From Nonlabens ulvanivorans (GTDB lineage Bacteria > Bacteroidota > Bacteroidia > Flavobacteriales > Flavobacteriaceae), in contig NZ_JPJI01000032.1 of assembly GCF_000732625.1 (NCBI RefSeq), forward strand, positions 1,038,183 to 1,102,182: a stretch of DNA of 64,000 bases. The letters run 5' to 3'. Position 1 is the stretch's first letter. Each line of letters starts with the position of its first letter. The notes under the pieces were generated by a model that was not told the DNA's origin, made no database searches, and was given only the letters and a program-made list of their open reading frames with translations. This document shows, piece after piece, positions 61,021 through 64,000 of the stretch. Both the position numbers and the translations under genes were made by a program.

Positions 61021-62508
61021 ATGAGTAAGCAATCTACATTAACCCCTAAACTAGTTTTTAAACTATGGCTCGCCTTATCTCTATTGATTTTAGGTATGGC
61101 GGCTTGTTATATTCTAGTAACGACCTATTTTTCTAATCAACATCATCTCGCTACACAACAAGAAATTAATGCGCCACTAGCGCAACATCTGATAGATGAG
61201 AAATTTGCAGATGCTTCCCCATTTATGGAAGACGGTTCCGTTAATAAGGCTGTGTTTGGCGATTTAATGCATGATATGATGGCAGTAAATCGCAGTATTG
61301 AGGTGTATTTATTGGGCATAGATGGTGAAGTTTTACATTCGGTTGTTTTAGAACATAGTCCAAAGGAGCCAGCTCTATACGTGGACACTAAACCTATAAC
61401 TGATTTTATTGAATCTGATTACAAGGGTTTTTGTTTAGGTGATGATCCAAGAGATCGATCAGAGCGTAAGATTTTTTCTGTGGCACCTTTTGAAAATAAC
61501 GGCAGAAATGGATACATATATATAATACTCTCAGGAGAAGCTTATCAGCTTGCTAGTAGTAATATATTTAATAAGTATATTAAGAGTTTTGGTCTAGGAG
61601 CAATTGCTTTGACTACATTTTTCACTCTATTGATAGGTTTTGTCTTGATCTGGTTTATCACAAAAAACTTACGTACGATTACTCAAGTAGCTCGTAGGTT
61701 TAAGGAAGGAGATCTTAATGCGAGAATAGAAGATCCAGAAAAAACGGATGTTGCTGTTTTTGCCCATACTTTTAACGATATGGCTGACACTATCAACGAA
61801 AATTTGGAAGAGATTAAATCTGTCGATGAATTACGTAGACAATTAATAGCAAATGTTTCACATGATTTAAGAACTCCACTTGCAGTCCTAAAAGGATATG
61901 CTGACACTTTACAAGAAAAATCGGGTAGCTTAACAGAACAGGAGAAAAACAAATACTTAAATGTGATAAGCTCTAACAGTGATAAGCTTACTAATCTGGT
62001 CGAACAATTATTTGAGTATTCTAAACTAGAAGCAAAGCAAATAGAACCTTTAATGGAGCAATTTTCAATAACAGATTTGTGTCTGGATTTAGTTTCTAAA
62101 TATGATATTCTGGCTAAAAAGAAGAATATAGACCTTAGTATCGCAGTAAAGAATAATGAAAATATATTAGTCTATGCAGACATAAGTCTTATCGAGCGGG
62201 CTTTACAAAACTTGATCGATAATGCCTTGAAGTTCACACCTGATAAAGGATCTATAAGGGTTGAGTTAGAAAAGTCAGGAGAGCAGTGCTTAGTTAAGGT
62301 TAACGATTCGGGTATAGGTATCGCGCCTGAGATGCAATCCAGCATCTTTGAACGTTTCAAGCAGTCTAGTGAAAGCTTTGCAAAGAATGGAGCAGGATTG
62401 GGATTAGCGATAGTTAAAAAAATACTTGATCTACATCAATCTACAATTACCGTTATGAGTAAACAAAATTCAGGTAGCACATTTAAATTTAATCTTCCAG
62501 TAGCTTAA
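61021..62508 (+). CDS. HAMP-domain sensor histidine kinase
   Basis: A 495-residue membrane sensor kinase. One helix at the N terminus (VFKLWLALSLLILGMAACYILV), a periplasmic sensor region of ~150 residues, and a second helix (FGLGAIALTTFFTLLIGFVLIWFI) precede a HAMP linker. The HisKA motif is NVSHDLRTPLAVLKGY (phospho-His near residue 286), then the ATPase boxes N (NLIDNALKFTP), G1 (VNDSGIGIA), F and G2 (GAGLGLAIVKKIL). It follows its regulator by 1 bp and should phosphorylate it. The signal is unknown. Confidence 0.94.
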   Translation: MSKQSTLTPKLVFKLWLALSLLILGMAACYILVTTYFSNQHHLATQQEINAPLAQHLIDEKFADASPFMEDGSVNKAVFGDLMHDMMAVNRSIEVYLLGIDGEVLHSVVLEHSPKEPALYVDTKPITDFIESDYKGFCLGDDPRDRSERKIFSVAPFENNGRNGYIYIILSGEAYQLASSNIFNKYIKSFGLGAIALTTFFTLLIGFVLIWFITKNLRTITQVARRFKEGDLNARIEDPEKTDVAVFAHTFNDMADTINENLEEIKSVDELRRQLIANVSHDLRTPLAVLKGYADTLQEKSGSLTEQEKNKYLNVISSNSDKLTNLVEQLFEYSKLEAKQIEPLMEQFSITDLCLDLVSKYDILAKKKNIDLSIAVKNNENILVYADISLIERALQNLIDNALKFTPDKGSIRVELEKSGEQCLVKVNDSGIGIAPEMQSSIFERFKQSSESFAKNGAGLGLAIVKKILDLHQSTITVMSKQNSGSTFKFNLPVA

Positions 62509-62514
62509 TGTTAT

Positions 62515-62534
62515 CTCGCTTTCGCGAAAGCGAG
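62515..62534. repeat. Iterated palindrome, intergenic copy 7
   Basis: Perfect 20-bp palindrome CTCG..CGAG around the core, 7 bp after the kinase gene. Confidence 0.95.
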
Positions 62535-62558
62535 TTATAAATGACAAATTGTCCTCAA

Positions 62559-62566
62559 TATATTTG
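62559..62566 (+). promoter_or_regulatory. -7 promoter box of pirin gene
   Basis: TATATTTG, 41 bp before ATG 62608. No -33 TTG at proper spacing. Confidence 0.45.
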
Positions 62567-62607
62567 TTGGTACAAGTATTGTTTATTTTATGGTAAAAAA
62601 AACAGAT

Positions 62608-63324
62608 ATGAAAGCAACGGTGCATAGAGCTGAAGATAGAGGATATGCTAATCATGGATGGTTAGAAGCAAACCATAGTTTTAGTTTTGCTAGTTGGTAT
62701 AATCCTGAAAAAATTAATTTTGGTGCGCTACGTGTATTGAATGATGATCGTATTGCTGGCGGAGCAGGATTTCCAAAACATCCTCATAATAATATGGAAA
62801 TCATAACTATTCCATTAAGTGGTAAATTAGAGCATGAAGATAGTATGGGGAATAAGGCGCAAATTGCAGCAGGAGAAGTTCAAGTAATGAGCGCTGGAAC
62901 AGGAGTGACACATTCTGAATATAACGCTTTACAGAATGAAGAATTGAAGCTGTTTCAAATTTGGATTTTTCCTAATAAACAAAATGTAGTTCCTAGGTAC
63001 GATGAGCTTCAATTAAACCTAGAAGATAGAGTCAACAAGTTGCAACAAATATTATCGCCAAATCCTGATGATGATGGAGTTTGGATTCATCAAAACGCGT
63101 GGATGTATATGAGTAACCTCTATAAAGGTAAAGAAATCATATACACCATTAATATGAAAGGGAATGGAGTTTTTGTAATGGTGATTAGTGGAAAGGTTAA
63201 CATTAATAATCAATTTCTCTCTTCTAGAGATGCTATTGCTATTGAGGATGCAACTTCATTTACTGTCCATTCGCAACAAGACTCGGAATTATTATTAATT
63301 GAAGTGCCTATGATTTTTCAATAG
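62608..63324 (+). CDS. Pirin-family (bicupin) protein
   Basis: A 238-residue bicupin of the pirin family. The family start is VHRAEDRGYANHGWLEANHSFSFASWYNPEKINFGALRVLNDD (given in parts), followed by the metal-binding motif FPKHPHNNMEIITIPLSGKLEHEDSMG with two His and Glu and GTGVTHSEYN with the fourth ligand. Some pirins have quercetin 2,3-dioxygenase activity; others are redox-sensitive regulators. I choose ATG 62608 (MKATVHRAEDRG) over the in-frame ATG 62590. The stop overlaps the next, convergent gene by 17 nt. Confidence 0.92.
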   Translation: MKATVHRAEDRGYANHGWLEANHSFSFASWYNPEKINFGALRVLNDDRIAGGAGFPKHPHNNMEIITIPLSGKLEHEDSMGNKAQIAAGEVQVMSAGTGVTHSEYNALQNEELKLFQIWIFPNKQNVVPRYDELQLNLEDRVNKLQQILSPNPDDDGVWIHQNAWMYMSNLYKGKEIIYTINMKGNGVFVMVISGKVNINNQFLSSRDAIAIEDATSFTVHSQQDSELLLIEVPMIFQ

Positions 63325-63814
63325 GATCAATTATAGAATAGAAAAATGTATTTAGTTCAAGCATTTGTTTGTTAGCCTTTTTCTTTCCAAATCGACCAGC
63401 AATATAAAAGGATAACCATATAAAGATTAACAATAAGGCTGATACAAGAGCTGAATTAATACTATTGTGAGTTGCTGCCATCGTATATCCCCAAATGATA
63501 GTTCCTAATAAAAGTATTGCCACAACAAAATGTAGAAACATGAACATCGTCCATACAGTAGGTTTGGGTCCATATAAGCCTCGTATTTCCGTTGTCATAT
63601 TGTTATTCTGTAATTCTAAATGTAATTGTGGAGACCAGAAATGCTGTTGCTTTTTTGAGATTCTAATGAAGATGTGCTGGTCACTAAAAGAAACTTTGTA
63701 GCCTTTTCTATTGAGTTTGGCTTTTTTAAATTGGCTATTCACTAAAGATATATCACAATCTAAAGTTACAGTAAAACGAGGTCTTAATATTATAGTGTTG
63801 TTTAGTTCCTTCAT
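63308..63814 (-). CDS. Small membrane protein of unknown function
   Basis: A 168-residue protein with an N-terminal beta-rich soluble part (ILRPRFTVTLDCDISLVNSQFKK..., HIFIRISKKQQHFWSPQLHLELQ, then TTEIRGLYGPKPTVWT) and two C-terminal membrane helices (MFMFLHFVVAILLLGTIIWGYTMA and ALVSALLLIFIWLSFYIAGRF). The segment LYGPKPTVWTMFM looks conserved among Flavobacteria as I remember such proteins. I do not know a function. It converges on the pirin gene with a short overlap. Confidence 0.7.
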   Translation of the reverse strand: MKELNNTIILRPRFTVTLDCDISLVNSQFKKAKLNRKGYKVSFSDQHIFIRISKKQQHFWSPQLHLELQNNNMTTEIRGLYGPKPTVWTMFMFLHFVVAILLLGTIIWGYTMAATHNSINSALVSALLLIFIWLSFYIAGRFGKKKANKQMLELNTFFYSIIDPIEKS

Positions 63815-64000
63815 TTAATTTTAATTTAAGATTTGTTGAAGATTCTTCATAAAAGAATTTTCAAATTAAGTAAATATTGATAGTAGTTCATTGATAAATG
63901 ATCTTAGGGCACACATAATTTAGTCAAATCATTTTCGTAATGACTTGTTTGTTTGTGTTTTACGAATTATTTTAATTTAATTTGGCAAAAAGTTTGGTTG
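63815..64000. other. Intergenic tail of window
   Basis: AT-rich sequence with no recognisable gene, RNA or palindrome copy before the window end. Confidence 0.5.

Noticed and set aside
1..64000. CRISPR array, prophage, insertion sequence, tRNA or rRNA
   Set aside because: No regularly spaced direct repeats, transposase or phage proteins, or tRNA/rRNA signatures could be recognised by eye.

Overview
The window looks like ordinary chromosome from a marine member of the Flavobacteriaceae (Bacteroidota). The evidence is AT-rich DNA, no Shine-Dalgarno sequences, recurrent TAnnTTTG -7 promoter boxes, type IX secretion genes (porT, plug-domain protein), tamL, an Na+-NQR operon, the ubiE-porT pair, and many Bacteroidota-only families (DUF547, DUF3667, DUF6029). 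A genus close to Nonlabens or Dokdonia is my guess and not proven. I see no rRNA, tRNA, CRISPR array, prophage or insertion sequence.

Layout. 1-5.3 kb: a truncated DUF547 gene, a flavoprotein plus membrane 4Fe-4S protein pair, a YpdA-type bacillithiol-disulfide reductase and rpe. 5.6-6.5 kb: an AT-rich accessory pair, a cysteine-rich lipoprotein and a two-helix membrane protein. 6.6-14 kb: housekeeping genes pnp, rpsO, accD, fba, then tamL. 14-21.3 kb: an RNA methyltransferase, porT, ubiE, trkA-trkH, an aminotransferase and rsmG. 21.3-31.3 kb: a DUF6029 barrel, TlpA, an Omp28-like protein, pruA, apaG, DUF3667, a second cysteine-bearing lipoprotein with a carboxypeptidase-regulatory-like protein, and a type IX secretion plug-domain protein. 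31.4-37.6 kb: nqrABCDEF. 37.7-43 kb: a glycoprotein-glycan catabolic operon (GH92 mannosidase, glycosylasparaginase, FucP-like sugar symporter). 43.1-48.7 kb: a small conserved protein with apbE (which can flavinylate NqrB/NqrC), a methyltransferase, map, a cupin, a thioredoxin lipoprotein and gpmI. 48.8-57.8 kb: kynurenine catabolism (kynU, kmo, RidA-like deaminase, semialdehyde dehydrogenase) interrupted by two small unrecognised genes. 57.9-63.8 kb: a Bcr/CflA exporter, a repeat-containing lipoprotein, a two-component system, a pirin and a small membrane protein.

The most striking signal is not a gene. A palindrome with core CGCTTTCGCGAAAGCG occurs 17 times (about one per 3.8 kb), in 7 intergenic gaps and inside 9 different protein genes (twice in the GH92 gene). 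Inside genes it is read in only two of three frames, giving (R)FRES five times and A(F/S)AKA five times. In several well-conserved enzymes it appears to replace family residues without a length change. It therefore looks like a selected or propagated short word, in the manner of cyanobacterial HIP1, rather than an inserted element. Its function is unknown to me.

Secondary points of interest are poly-T tracts upstream of both cysteine-rich lipoprotein genes, an AccD without its zinc-ribbon cysteines, an undescribed flavoprotein/Fe-S membrane pair, a second palindromic repeat family at 55.27-55.34 kb, and a consistent TAnnTTTGCA promoter element often placed so close to the start codon that the mRNAs may be leaderless.
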